20,416 nt of DNA, from assembly GCA_030044485.1 (NCBI GenBank), contig JASHVQ010000056.1, positions 1 through 20,416 of the forward strand, read 5' to 3'. This document shows, piece after piece, positions 1 through 10,075 of the stretch (its first letter is position 1; each line of letters begins with the position of its first letter). The translations under genes were made by a program, and so were the position numbers. The notes below the pieces were generated by a model, which saw only the letters and a program-made list of their open reading frames with translations, was not told the origin of the DNA and made no database searches. This DNA is from Methylovirgula sp. GTDB taxonomy: Bacteria > Pseudomonadota > Alphaproteobacteria > Rhizobiales > Beijerinckiaceae.

Positions 1-541
1 GATGTTCGGTTGGAAAAATCACCTCGCGGCCGAGCGCGAGCTTGGTTTGCTTGGGCTTTACGAGATCGACCGATACCGGACCTTCGGGGGCGCGTTGCGC
101 GCGGCCGTCCACTTCGTCCGAATCTTCGTCATCGACCTTGGTTTCCATCTTGAAGGCGAAGCTTCGGCCATTGCCGTCTTCGAACGTCGCCGAGTGCATG
201 TCGGAAATGCGGGTCGGGCCTTCCGCAGGCTGCAGTTCGGTGAGCTGCCGGAAATTTTGGACATAGCCGTCGCAGGGCGAGCCGCTGAAGTCGAAGGCGA
301 TGCGGCCGCGCGCCTCCGTCGGGCTCTTCGAGCCGACGGCTTTCAGAAGCGTCAGATCGTAGACGGCACGATGCGAGGCGAGCGGAATGGCGTCAATCGA
401 GGCTTGAATGCCGGCCGGTATCACAGCCGGATCGACGTCGCCGGCCAAAAGCGAGCAAGGAAAGCCGGCGGCCGCCGCGACGCAGATGCCAAGCCCCGCG
501 CTCCGGCGCAATGCCGCCAATTGGACAAAAAACCCGGCCAT
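1..541 (-). CDS. eipB: EipB-family periplasmic envelope-integrity protein (DUF1849), 3' end beyond window
   Basis: Leftward frame open from an ATG at 539-541 to the window edge, giving the first 180 residues. The N-terminus is a signal peptide (hydrophobic residues about 14-32, likely cleavage after LLA at 33). The mature part carries the DUF1849 pattern: PLASHRAVYDLTLL at 53-66, GRIAFDFSGSPCDGY at 79-93, then an NFRQLTELQ strand and TFEDGNGRSFAFK. The family is a periplasmic beta-spiral protein conserved in Alphaproteobacteria; in Brucella it supports cell-envelope integrity and works genetically with the TPR protein TtpA. Cys90 corresponds to the first of the two cysteines that form the EipB disulfide; its partner would lie beyond the edge. 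A GGGGAGG ribosome site lies roughly 15 nt upstream of the start. It is divergent from the RidA gene. The family call comes from recognised sequence, not a search. Confidence 0.83.
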   Translation of the reverse strand, partial: MAGFFVQLAALRRSAGLGICVAAAAGFPCSLLAGDVDPAVIPAGIQASIDAIPLASHRAVYDLTLLKAVGSKSPTEARGRIAFDFSGSPCDGYVQNFRQLTELQPAEGPTRISDMHSATFEDGNGRSFAFKMETKVDDEDSDEVDGRAQRAPEGPVSVDLVKPKQTKLALGREVIFPTEH

Positions 542-680
542 CGGCCTGCCGCTCCCGCCTCCCCGCTGCAGTGTTAAAGGCCTGCCCCGGCTCTGGCAAT
601 GATTATGGGGAAGAGCTCGCGGGCGGCGAGGCAGAGCCCCGGAGGCGCGGCTTGCGCCATCCGCGCCAATCGGCAGAGTG

Positions 681-698
681 ACGGGATCGTGATCCCGT
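681..698. promoter_or_regulatory. Inverted repeat (8-2-8) just upstream of the RidA gene
   Basis: ACGGGATC-GT-GATCCCGT is a perfect 8-bp inverted repeat with a 2-bp centre. It ends about 13 bp before the ATG at 712 and only a few bases before the GGAG ribosome site (702-705). Its placement in the 170-bp divergent gap between eipB and the RidA gene fits an operator for a dimeric repressor, or an RNA hairpin at the 5' end of the message. No regulator is recognisable. Confidence 0.4.
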
Positions 699-711
699 TC
701 CGGAGCTTCTC

Positions 712-1194
712 ATGCCCGCCGTAGAAGATCGCCTTCGGGCCCTCGGCATTCTCTTGCCGGCCGCCGTCCCCCCTGTCGCCAATTATGTGCCGAGCGTGAT
801 TTCCGGTCCCTGGCTCGTGGTCTCCGGCCAGCTTGCGCTGGGCGACGACGGCAAATTGGACCCGGCCCATATCGGCAAAGTCGGCGCCAGCCTGTCGATC
901 GAGGCGGGACGCGCGGCGGCGCGCCGCTGCGCCATCAACATATTGGCGCAAGCCAAGGCGGCGCTCGGCGACCTCGACCGCATCCGCCGCTGTCTGCGGC
1001 TCGGCGGTTTCGTCAACGCCGCTCCCGGCTTCTCGCAGGTGGCCGCGGCCATGAACGGCGCTTCCGACTTGATGGTCGAGGTTCTGGGCGAAAAGGGACG
1101 GCACGCGCGCACGACCGTCGGCGTCGCCGAACTGCCGCTCGACTGCGCCGTCGAGGTCGAGGCGCTTTTCGAGATCGCGGACAAAGGGCTTTGA
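712..1194 (+). CDS. RidA/YjgF/UK114-family protein
   Basis: The protein has 160 residues and belongs to the Rid family of small trimeric proteins; RidA itself hydrolyses reactive enamine/imine intermediates released by PLP enzymes. The sequence shows the family's core: GPWLVVSGQLAL (32-43), a helix rich in Arg and Ala (63-86), LGGFVNAAPGFSQ (97-109), and ARTTVGVAELPLDCAVEVEA (132-151). Arg133 sits where RidA carries the arginine needed for deaminase activity, so activity is plausible. The length matches the longer (~153-160 aa) bacterial subgroup rather than the ~128-aa archetype. The ATG at 712 has a GGAG ribosome site 6-7 nt upstream. It forms a two-gene unit with the following phosphodiesterase (4-bp overlap). 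The exact substrate is unknown. Confidence 0.88.
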   Translation: MPAVEDRLRALGILLPAAVPPVANYVPSVISGPWLVVSGQLALGDDGKLDPAHIGKVGASLSIEAGRAAARRCAINILAQAKAALGDLDRIRRCLRLGGFVNAAPGFSQVAAAMNGASDLMVEVLGEKGRHARTTVGVAELPLDCAVEVEALFEIADKGL

Positions 1195-1916
1195 GGCGGC
1201 CGGCATGGCTCACCAGCCGCCCGATCGCGCATCGCGGATTGCACGCCGAAGGCATTGCCGAAAACAGCATCGGCGCCGCGCTGGCGGCGATCGCCGGGAG
1301 TTACGCGATCGAATGCGATGTCCAGGCTTCGCGCGACGGCGAGGCGATCGTCTTTCACGATTCCGCGCTCGACCGTCTGACGAGCGCCAAGGGCGACATC
1401 GCGACGTTCGCCGCGGCGGAGCTCGCGCCTATCGCCTATCGCGAAGGCGCAACGCTTGCCACCCTCTCCGAATTTCTCGCCGCCGTCGGCGGACGCGTGC
1501 CGCTCTTCGTCGACATCAAGAGCCGCTTCGAAGGAGACATGCGGCTTGCGACGCGCGTCGCTCAACTCGCCGCCTCTTATTCGGGACCGTTGGCTCTGCA
1601 AAGTTTCGACCCGCAGATCCTGATTGAACTGCGCCGGCAGAACGTTCCGCGTCCGCTCGGCCTCATCGCGCAAGCCGGCTACGAGGACTGGAAGGATCTC
1701 GGCGACGCAGTGCGCCAAAGACTCGCGCAGTTGACCGACTTTGCCTCGATCGTCCCGGATTTCCTGGCCTGGCGCGCCGCCGATCTGCCGCATGCGGTGC
1801 CGCTCGTCTGCCGGGCCTTCATGCCGGTGCTCGCCTGGACATTGCGGGACGCTCAGTCCCGCAGCGAGGCCTTGCGTTGGGCGGACCAAGTGTTTTTCGA
1901 AGGGTTCGCGCCTTAG
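1191..1916 (+). CDS. Glycerophosphodiester phosphodiesterase family protein (GDPD, UgpQ-like)
   Basis: The 241-residue protein would hydrolyse glycerophosphodiesters from phospholipid turnover to glycerol-3-phosphate plus an alcohol. GDPD landmarks are visible: AHRG at 13-16 with catalytic His14, the EN pair at 24-25, ECDVQASRDG (41-50; metal-binding Glu41 and Asp43), VFHD with His56, and VDIK ending at Lys110. There is no signal peptide, so it is probably cytoplasmic and of the UgpQ type. The best start is TTG at 1191, overlapping the stop of the RidA gene by 4 bp, with AAAGGG just upstream. No in-frame ATG lies before the HRG motif. The C-terminal EGFAP is shorter than in many GDPDs, and the usual final G-V-D-G-I-x-T-D segment is not evident, so the last strand is divergent. 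Confidence 0.85.
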   Translation: MRRPAWLTSRPIAHRGLHAEGIAENSIGAALAAIAGSYAIECDVQASRDGEAIVFHDSALDRLTSAKGDIATFAAAELAPIAYREGATLATLSEFLAAVGGRVPLFVDIKSRFEGDMRLATRVAQLAASYSGPLALQSFDPQILIELRRQNVPRPLGLIAQAGYEDWKDLGDAVRQRLAQLTDFASIVPDFLAWRAADLPHAVPLVCRAFMPVLAWTLRDAQSRSEALRWADQVFFEGFAP

Positions 1917-1938
1917 GCACCAGCCGCTAACCACGTTG

Positions 1939-1967
1939 GCGACAATTTCGGCACGGGACGTTGTCGC
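1939..1967 (+). repeat. 7-bp inverted repeat downstream of the GDPD gene
   Basis: GCGACAA (1939-1945) and TTGTCGC (1961-1967) pair perfectly around a 15-nt loop, 22 bp after the GDPD stop. No T tract follows, so it is at best a weak terminator or an RNA-stabilising hairpin. Confidence 0.25.
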
Positions 1968-2010
1968 TTGGCCTCACGCGGCGCATGCTTCGATGACATT
2001 CTTTGATCGA

Positions 2011-2023
2011 GCGAGGATCTCGC
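2011..2023 (+). promoter_or_regulatory. Ribosome site within a GCGAG/CTCGC hairpin
   Basis: GCGAG-GAT-CTCGC forms a 5-bp stem with a 3-nt loop that abuts the ATG at 2024. The GAGGA ribosome site for the small secreted protein is part of this stem and loop, so pairing would hide it. This may modulate translation, though a stem this short can arise by chance in GC-rich DNA. Confidence 0.3.
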
Positions 2024-2305
2024 ATGTTGAGGATGATCGCCCTGGGAGCGGCTCTGGTTGCCGCGACGCCTGCGCTCGCCGCCGGTTACGTCGGCCAATA
2101 TACGGGCTATTACCGGCCGCACTGGCATCCATATCCGAATTGTTCCGCTCTCATTCCCTATGGCTGGCCGATGATCACCTCGGTGCGCAGCTACGCCTAT
2201 GTCGCGCAGGCCAATTATGCGCTTCTTCCCGTGCGGGTCTTCTTCGTTCCGCAACAGCAGCCGCTCTACAACGTGCCGCCCTATGCGCTGATCGCGCCCT
2301 ATTAG
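2024..2305 (+). CDS. Small secreted protein of unknown function
   Basis: The protein has 93 residues from the ATG at 2024, which follows a GAGGA ribosome site. An in-frame TTG at 2003 would add seven residues but is less likely. The N-terminus MLRMIALGAALVAATPALA is a classic signal peptide with cleavage after the second ALA. The mature protein is about 74 residues, rich in Tyr, Pro and aromatics (GQYTGYYRPHWHPYPN; VPQQQPLYNVPPYALIAPY), with a single Cys. That composition resembles small secreted Tyr/Pro-rich proteins of Hyphomicrobiales, but I do not recognise a named family. The gene ends tail-to-tail with the hydroxylase gene, sharing 4 bp. Function is not inferable. Confidence 0.7.
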   Translation: MLRMIALGAALVAATPALAAGYVGQYTGYYRPHWHPYPNCSALIPYGWPMITSVRSYAYVAQANYALLPVRVFFVPQQQPLYNVPPYALIAPY

Positions 2306-3105
2306 GGCGAATTGCGCGCGTTGCGCTGCGGGACCTTGTCCCAGCGGGTCGACATGACGGTGTCGCAAATTCCCGGACTGCCGAAACCGTCGCTGAAACT
2401 CACATTGAAGCGGCGGTGATGTTCGCCATGCGCATGGCTGGTGATGAGCGCATCCAAGATCCAGCCAAGGATCGGCAGCTTCTGGAAAAAGTGCGTTTTG
2501 CGCAGCGGTACCGCGAAATCATAGCCCGAATGTTCGTAGACACCGCCAAAAGCGCCTAGCCCGGCAACGAGAAGCTGGAAGGTGATGTCGCTGCCGCCAC
2601 CGCCAATGAGCACCAGGGGCAGAAGATAGGGCAAGACGATTTCCAGGAAGAAATCCGGGGCGCTCATGTAGCAGGCGCTGATCGCCTTGCTGGCGCCGGT
2701 CGAATGATGCACGGCGTGGCCGAGCGTACGCATCATCTTGGGATTGTGCAGGATATAGCGGTGCGTCGCATATTGGACCACGTCGTGGCCGACCGCCATG
2801 AGCGCCATGCCGAAAATGAAGCGCCAAAGGCCGAGATGCGCGGGCCCGACGAAGGCAAGCCTTGCCCATTGCAAGAAGACCATGCACGGCAGAAGCACGA
2901 AGACCTGATTGAAAAGAACGCGCGGCAAAAGTTCGAAATAGCCGAGCTTGTCGGCCCGGCGCACCTTGGCCGCGCCGAGCCGCCCGGTGCGGTCGCAAAA
3001 TTCGAAAGCGGCGCCAAAGCCATGGAAGACCGCCATCATCGCGATCCAAGTGAGGACCGAAAGCGGCAGCCATTCCGGAAGAGGCCCCTCGGCACCAAGA
3101 TGCAT
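2302..3105 (-). CDS. Fatty acid hydroxylase / sterol desaturase superfamily membrane protein
   Basis: The 267-residue membrane protein carries the histidine boxes of the di-iron fatty-acid hydroxylase superfamily: HRYILH (115-120), HAVHH (130-134), an isolated His in EHSGYDF (192), and HAHGEHH (224-230). These ligate the di-iron centre that hydroxylates or desaturates a lipid at the membrane. Hydrophobic segments at about 15-35, 60-85, 95-112 and 155-188 fit the usual four-helix layout with the His boxes on the cytoplasmic side. The ATG at 3103-3105 gives the expected length and the protein is complete. The substrate (fatty acid, sterol, hopanoid or carotenoid) cannot be told from sequence. 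It is convergent with the small secreted protein and divergent from pyrE. Confidence 0.85.
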   Translation of the reverse strand: MHLGAEGPLPEWLPLSVLTWIAMMAVFHGFGAAFEFCDRTGRLGAAKVRRADKLGYFELLPRVLFNQVFVLLPCMVFLQWARLAFVGPAHLGLWRFIFGMALMAVGHDVVQYATHRYILHNPKMMRTLGHAVHHSTGASKAISACYMSAPDFFLEIVLPYLLPLVLIGGGGSDITFQLLVAGLGAFGGVYEHSGYDFAVPLRKTHFFQKLPILGWILDALITSHAHGEHHRRFNVSFSDGFGSPGICDTVMSTRWDKVPQRNARNSP

Positions 3106-3404
3106 GCACGCTCCGTTTGCGCGGAATTACTGGCCAAGCCCGCGTCATTAGGCCCGAGAGGCGGCGCGATGCAAGTCCGAATCCCTGAAGCCGAACTGAG
3201 GCGCAGCCTCTCTGGAACTATTCGCATTCTATGAGCCGCCGAGGCAAGCCGATTTGAGCGTCGAATTTGTGAAGCCGCGCCGGCCCGCCCTGGCCTGATG
3301 TCGCATCCCCGCGGCGCGCAATCGGCGGGAAAAGAAAGGCCGCAGACTTGACGGCTTGGGCGCAGCGCGCGAGGAAAACGCCATCCTTTTTGGGACTATC
3401 CCAA
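3106..3404. other. Divergent intergenic region between the hydroxylase gene and pyrE
   Basis: About 300 bp with no convincing gene. It should hold promoters for both flanking genes, but no clean -35/-10 pair stands out. A short hairpin GAGGC-GCA-GCCTC lies at 3198-3210. A TTG at 3348 is in frame with pyrE and would add 19 poorly conserved-looking residues; I treat it as upstream of the true start. Confidence 0.5.
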
Positions 3405-3405
3405 A
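3389..3405 (+). promoter_or_regulatory. Perfect 7-3-7 inverted repeat abutting the pyrE start
   Basis: TTTGGGA-CTA-TCCCAAA is a perfect inverted repeat whose last A is the first base of the ATG at 3405. The only ribosome-site-like stretch (GGGA) lies in its left arm, so folding of the mRNA would cover both the ribosome site and the start. It could equally be a protein-binding site. Confidence 0.4.
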
Positions 3406-4100
3406 TGCCCGACGCCTCGCCCGAAAAACAGCGCATCGCGCGGCAGAGCGCCCGGATCCTGCTCGATATTGCGGCGATTTCGATAAACACCGAAAAGCCC
3501 TTCGTCTTCACGTCGGGCTGGGCGAGCCCGGTCTATACCGACATGCGCAAGATCATTTCCTTTCCGGGCGAGCGCGCCGCACTGCTCGATCTGGCGGCCG
3601 AGACGATCGCCACCGAAATCGGCAACGAAAATATCGACGTCATCGCCGGGGGCGAGACCGCGGGCATTCCCTTTGCCGCATGGCTCGCCGACCGGGCGAA
3701 ACTGCCGATGCAATATATCCGCAAGAAACCCAAGGGCTTCGGCAGGCAATCGCAGATCGAGGGGACGCTTTTTGAAAAGGGCCGCACATTGCTTGTCGAG
3801 GATCTAGCGACCGACGGGCGCAGCAAAGTCAATTTCTGCGAGGCTCTGCGCGCCGCCGGGCAGATCTGCGAACATGCCTTCGTTTTCTTCTTTTATGACA
3901 TTTTCCCGCAGGCGCGGAAGCTTATGGCCGACATCGGCGTCAGCCTTCATTATCTCGTGACCTGGTGGGACGTGCTGGAAGTGGCGCGAAACGACAAATA
4001 TTTCGCCCCTTCCGCGCTGGCCGAGGTCGAGAAATTCCTGCATCAGCCGTCCGTCTGGTCGGCGGCGCATGGCGGAATTGCCGAATTCAAGCCGGCGTGA
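3405..4100 (+). CDS. pyrE: Orotate phosphoribosyltransferase
   Basis: PyrE joins orotate to PRPP to give orotidine monophosphate in UMP synthesis, in the cytoplasm as a dimer. From the ATG at 3405 the protein has 231 residues, normal for the longer alphaproteobacterial form. Visible landmarks are TSGWASPVYTDMRKIISFP (orotate-site strand-loop), IAGGETAGIPFAAWLADR, the catalytic flexible loop QYIRKKPKGFGRQSQIEG, and the PRPP-binding signature TLLVEDLATDGRSK. The C-terminal VTWWDVLEVAR helix is typical of this branch. An in-frame TTG at 3348 would lengthen it to 250 residues, but the ATG matches family length better. A perfect hairpin sits directly on this start, suggesting translational control. 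No other pyrimidine gene is adjacent. Confidence 0.92.
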   Translation: MPDASPEKQRIARQSARILLDIAAISINTEKPFVFTSGWASPVYTDMRKIISFPGERAALLDLAAETIATEIGNENIDVIAGGETAGIPFAAWLADRAKLPMQYIRKKPKGFGRQSQIEGTLFEKGRTLLVEDLATDGRSKVNFCEALRAAGQICEHAFVFFFYDIFPQARKLMADIGVSLHYLVTWWDVLEVARNDKYFAPSALAEVEKFLHQPSVWSAAHGGIAEFKPA

Positions 4101-4116
4101 CGCGCGGCGCGCCGGC
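4091..4116 (+). terminator. GC-rich inverted repeat spanning the pyrE stop
   Basis: GCCGGCG (4091-4097) and CGCCGGC (4110-4116) are perfect 7-bp arms flanking the TGA stop of pyrE. The only T run (ATTTTTG) begins about 15 nt further on, so it is a poor intrinsic terminator; it may instead protect the 3' end. Confidence 0.3.
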
Positions 4117-4233
4117 AACAATGGCACAGACATTTTTGTGATGGCGCAATTTGGCGCCGCTCTTGCCCAGGTCTTGACGCAAAGCTTGGGTTGAGTTGCG
4201 GCATCGCTCGACCAGACATTGCGCGGGTGCTTC

Positions 4234-4842
4234 ATGCCAGTGCGTCCGAGGACAGGACAGATTCGCGAGGCCGGCGGCCGCCTGCCGCAAAGTAGCCTTG
4301 TCCTGACCGCGATGGTCGCCCTCGGAGCGGCTTTGATCTTCGGCGTGCCGAAATCGGCGTTCTGGCACGATTCCCTGCCTTCATCCGGGGTGAAAGTTTC
4401 GACCTGGGCGGGCCATCTCGAGAATCCGGCCGAAAAACCGGCGCCTGTGTCGGCGCCCCTGACCTCCGCCTCCTATACGTCGGGCTTCGACAAGGTCGCG
4501 GCGGGCCTTGCGCCCGAGCCTGCGCCTCCCAAGCCGCAGCAGGATATCGACAATGCGCTTGCCTGCCCGGCAGGCCTGAATTGCGCGTTCAGGACCGTAA
4601 AGGCCGCGCCTGAGCCGCCAAATCCACCGGCTACGGCGGTGGCAACGGCAAATGTCGGCGCGACGCCATCCACGGCGCCGGCGTCCGCAGGCGCCGCGCC
4701 TGTCGCGTCCGTTGCCCCGCCGGCACGGAATCATCCCAACGCGTTCGGGGCCATAGTCTCGCGTCTGCCCTCGCCGCGCCTGTTGCTCAAGCCCTTCACC
4801 TTCGTCGCCGAGACGTTTACGGGCCTCGTCAAGAAGCTCTGA
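4234..4842 (+). CDS. Hypothetical single-pass membrane protein, Pro/Ala-rich
   Basis: 202 residues from the ATG at 4234, with GGGTG just upstream as a weak ribosome site; a TTG five codons earlier is also in frame. A basic N-terminus precedes one hydrophobic helix at about residues 20-37 (SLVLTAMVALGAALIFGV). The rest would face the periplasm: a low-complexity linker rich in Pro and Ala (about 60-160) containing one Cys pair (ACPAGLNCAF), and a C-terminal amphipathic stretch ending TFTGLVKKL. This is a Tat/TolA-like layout in a broad sense, but no family is recognised. Strong codon bias with G/C third positions supports a real gene. It stands alone between pyrE and the kdp upstream region. 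Confidence 0.6.
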   Translation: MPVRPRTGQIREAGGRLPQSSLVLTAMVALGAALIFGVPKSAFWHDSLPSSGVKVSTWAGHLENPAEKPAPVSAPLTSASYTSGFDKVAAGLAPEPAPPKPQQDIDNALACPAGLNCAFRTVKAAPEPPNPPATAVATANVGATPSTAPASAGAAPVASVAPPARNHPNAFGAIVSRLPSPRLLLKPFTFVAETFTGLVKKL

Positions 4843-4975
4843 AGCAGGCCGGCGTCTTACACGAAGAGCGCGGATTTCCTATACGAGATTGTTATTGCGG
4901 GGCGGCCGGAGACGGCTCGTTCCTATATGCAGCTTCGCCCAATAATTCCGCATGGCTCGCCTGATGAGGTCGTTC

Positions 4976-5143
4976 ATGCGGGAAGACAAGCTCGGGCATA
5001 TCGCAGAGACTCGCGGCGCGCCGCGCGACGACAAAACGCCGACGCCGGCTCTGGTGATGTGCGACATCGGCCTCGCGCTCGGCGGATTTCTCTGCGTCGC
5101 AATTCTCGCCCAGCTGATCGAAATGGCGTTCGCGGCGCGTTGA
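4976..5143 (+). CDS. Possible small membrane protein upstream of kdp
   Basis: A 55-residue frame from the ATG at 4976, with GAGG at a good distance upstream (spacing about 7); an ATG at 4952 would add eight residues. The N-terminal half is polar and charged (MREDKLGHIAETRGAPRDDK). The C-terminal half is a single hydrophobic helix (about 27-53, ALVMCDIGLALGGFLCVAIL onward). A ribosome site plus a coherent helix argue for a gene, but no homologue is recognised and the length is marginal. A candidate promoter, CTTACA at 4856-4861 with CTATAC at 4879-4884 (17-bp spacing), lies about 90 bp upstream. Its stop overlaps the 18-bp palindrome at 5142-5159. Confidence 0.4.
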   Translation: MREDKLGHIAETRGAPRDDKTPTPALVMCDIGLALGGFLCVAILAQLIEMAFAAR

Positions 5144-5159
5144 CGCATGCGCATGCGTC
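5142..5159. promoter_or_regulatory. 18-bp perfect palindrome upstream of kdp
   Basis: GACGCATGCGCATGCGTC reads identically on both strands with no spacer. It lies directly after the 55-residue frame and about 210 bp before the first gene of the kdp locus. It could be a dimeric regulator site or a short hairpin; no T run follows, so intrinsic termination is unlikely. Confidence 0.45.
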
Positions 5160-5366
5160 GGTCTGACAGTCCGCAAAGCGTATATATGCGATTTTTATTG
5201 TTGCGCCGCGAAAGAAGTCTCGAACCTATATGCGTTTTCCATCACATCCTGGCGCGTGACGTGGCGGCCGGCGCGCGGAAGATCGGCGCCGCTTGTTGAT
5301 CCAGGTCATCGCCTATAGCCGCCATGGTGCAAACATGGCTCGCTTCGATGAGCGCCGGAGGCAGGC
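5160..5366 (+). promoter_or_regulatory. kdp operon upstream control region
   Basis: About 207 bp without a gene. An AT-rich island in GC-rich DNA holds two TATATGCG direct repeats (5183-5190 and 5227-5234, 44 bp apart, about four helical turns) with ATTTTTATTG between them. A further CCTATATGC lies at 4922-4930. A weak promoter candidate is TTGCGC (5201-5206) with CTATAT (5226-5231), spacing 19. KdpE of E. coli binds a T-rich AT-rich site upstream of kdpFABC, so this island is the natural place for a KdpE site; that is inference. Confidence 0.4.
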
Positions 5367-5450
5367 ATGTTCGACATTCTTTATCTCGCGATCGGCATCG
5401 GCGCCTTCGCGCTGATCACGCTTTACGTCTTCGCCTGCGACCGGCTGTGA
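5367..5450 (+). CDS. 27-residue membrane micro-protein heading the kdp operon
   Basis: ATG at 5367 with a strong GGAGG ribosome site (spacing about 6) opens a 27-codon frame with one transmembrane helix: MFDILYLAIGIGAFALITLY followed by VFACDRL. It is too short for ordinary gene calling. Small proteins with this form (short acidic start, one helix, terminal ACDRL) are found in front of kdpF in other alphaproteobacterial kdp operons as far as I recall; no role is established that I know of. By position and size it could be a second KdpF-like stabilising subunit of the K+ pump or a regulator of it. It is separated by only 7 bp from kdpF. Confidence 0.72.
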   Translation: MFDILYLAIGIGAFALITLYVFACDRL

Positions 5451-5457
5451 GGGAGTG

Positions 5458-5547
5458 ATGATCCTCGATTACCTGCTGGGCGGCTTGTCCGTCCTCTTCA
5501 TCCTCGCCTACCTCGTCTACGCGCTTGTCCGCCCGGAGCGGTTTTAG
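5458..5547 (+). CDS. kdpF: K+-transporting ATPase subunit KdpF
   Basis: 29 residues forming one membrane helix: MILDYLLGGLSVLFILAYLV followed by YALVRPERF. The ending YALVRPERF is the KdpF hallmark. KdpF is a peripheral lipid-like subunit that stabilises the KdpFABC complex in the inner membrane. The ATG at 5458 lies directly after GGGAG; the preceding GTG codon is also in frame. The stop is 9 bp before kdpA, whose ribosome site (GGAG) overlaps the kdpF end, indicating coupled translation. Confidence 0.9.
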   Translation: MILDYLLGGLSVLFILAYLVYALVRPERF

Positions 5548-5556
5548 GAGCAGGCC

Positions 5557-7284
<1,728 letters not shown>

Positions 7285-7298
7285 TTTCGAGGCATCCC

Positions 7299-9386
<2,088 letters not shown>

Positions 9387-9396
9387 GGACAAAGCC

Positions 9397-10002
9397 ATGC
9401 TCAAACAAATTCGTCCCGCCATCCTGATGATCGTCGTCATGACGGTCATCACCGGGTTGATCTATCCGCTCGGCATGACCGGCATCGCCCAGGTTCTCTT
9501 CAATCGTCAGGCCAACGGCAGCCTGATCGAAAAGGACGGGAAGATCGTCGGCTCCGAACTCATCGGGCAGAATTTCACGAGCGACAAATATTTCCATCCG
9601 CGTCCGTCGGCGACGACCGAGCCCGACCCGAAGAACCCGAGCAACACGATCCCGGTCCCCTATGCCGCCGATAACTCGACCGGCTCCAACTTGGGGCCAA
9701 CGTCGAAGGCGCTCGTTGCGCGCGTCAAGGGCGACGCCGCCAAGTTGGCGGCGGAGAACCCCGGCACGCCGATCCCCGTCGATCTCGTGACTACGTCCGG
9801 GAGCGGGCTCGATCCCGACATCACCCCCGCCGCGGCCTATTTCCAGGTGCCGCGCGTCGCCAAGGCGAGAGGTATGTCCGAAGATAAGCTGCGCGCGCTC
9901 GTCGAGGCGCATATCGAAGGCCGCTTTCTGGGCGTCGTCGGCGAGCCGCATGTCAATGTGCTCGAGCTCAACCTCGCCCTGGACGGCCTGGGAAGCGGGT
10001 AA
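9397..10002 (+). CDS. kdpC: K+-transporting ATPase subunit KdpC
   Basis: 201 residues, the expected KdpC size. One N-terminal helix (about 5-28, [20 protein letters not shown]) anchors a periplasmic domain. Family motifs are visible: [29 protein letters not shown] (about 68-76), [20 protein letters not shown] (about 131-150) and [18 protein letters not shown] near the end. KdpC stabilises the KdpAB complex and has been proposed to increase its affinity for substrate. It starts 10 bp after kdpB, with the GAGGA ribosome site overlapping the kdpB stop. Hairpins follow before kdpD, so this may be the end of a pump-only transcript. Confidence 0.96.
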   Translation: MLKQIRPAILMIVVMTVITGLIYPLGMTGIAQVLFNRQANGSLIEKDGKIVGSELIGQNFTSDKYFHPRPSATTEPDPKNPSNTIPVPYAADNSTGSNLGPTSKALVARVKGDAAKLAAENPGTPIPVDLVTTSGSGLDPDITPAAAYFQVPRVAKARGMSEDKLRALVEAHIEGRFLGVVGEPHVNVLELNLALDGLGSG

Positions 10003-10007
10003 CTGGA

Positions 10008-10021
10008 CGGGCGTGAGCCCG
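10008..10021 (+). terminator. Short hairpin just after kdpC
   Basis: CGGGC-GTGA-GCCCG is a perfect 5-bp stem with a tetraloop six bases after the kdpC stop, followed by ATTGTTGT. The tail is only partly T-rich, so it is a weak terminator or a 3'-end stabiliser. Confidence 0.3.
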
Positions 10022-10039
10022 ATTGTTGTAGAATTGCCG

Positions 10040-10075
10040 GCCGGCGTTGCGTGCTAGACTCGCAAGGCCGGCTTT
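10040..10075 (+). terminator. Terminator-like hairpin between kdpC and kdpD
   Basis: GCCGGCGTTGCG (10040-10051) pairs with CGCAAGGCCGGC (10061-10072), 11 of 12 positions, around a 9-nt loop and followed by TTT. It is the strongest hairpin I found in the window outside genes. With only three Ts it would be a partial terminator or an attenuator, limiting kdpDE expression relative to kdpFABC. It could also be an RNA-processing or stabilising element. Confidence 0.45.

Noticed and set aside
2-577. Long rightward open frame opposite eipB
   Set aside because: Its product is Arg/Ala/Gly-rich without any domain, while the leftward frame has a signal peptide and DUF1849 motifs.
783-1934. 383-codon leftward open frame opposite the RidA and GDPD genes
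   Set aside because: Both rightward genes have recognisable catalytic motifs; the antisense product does not.
3160-3200. Sequence GCAAGTCCGAATCCC resembling a tRNA T-arm
   Set aside because: No acceptor, D or anticodon stems can be formed around it; not a tRNA.
4879-5154. Leftward frame of 91 codons opposite the 55-residue frame
   Set aside because: No hydrophobic or domain structure, no ribosome site, and Arg/Ser-rich composition; the rightward frame is the better candidate.
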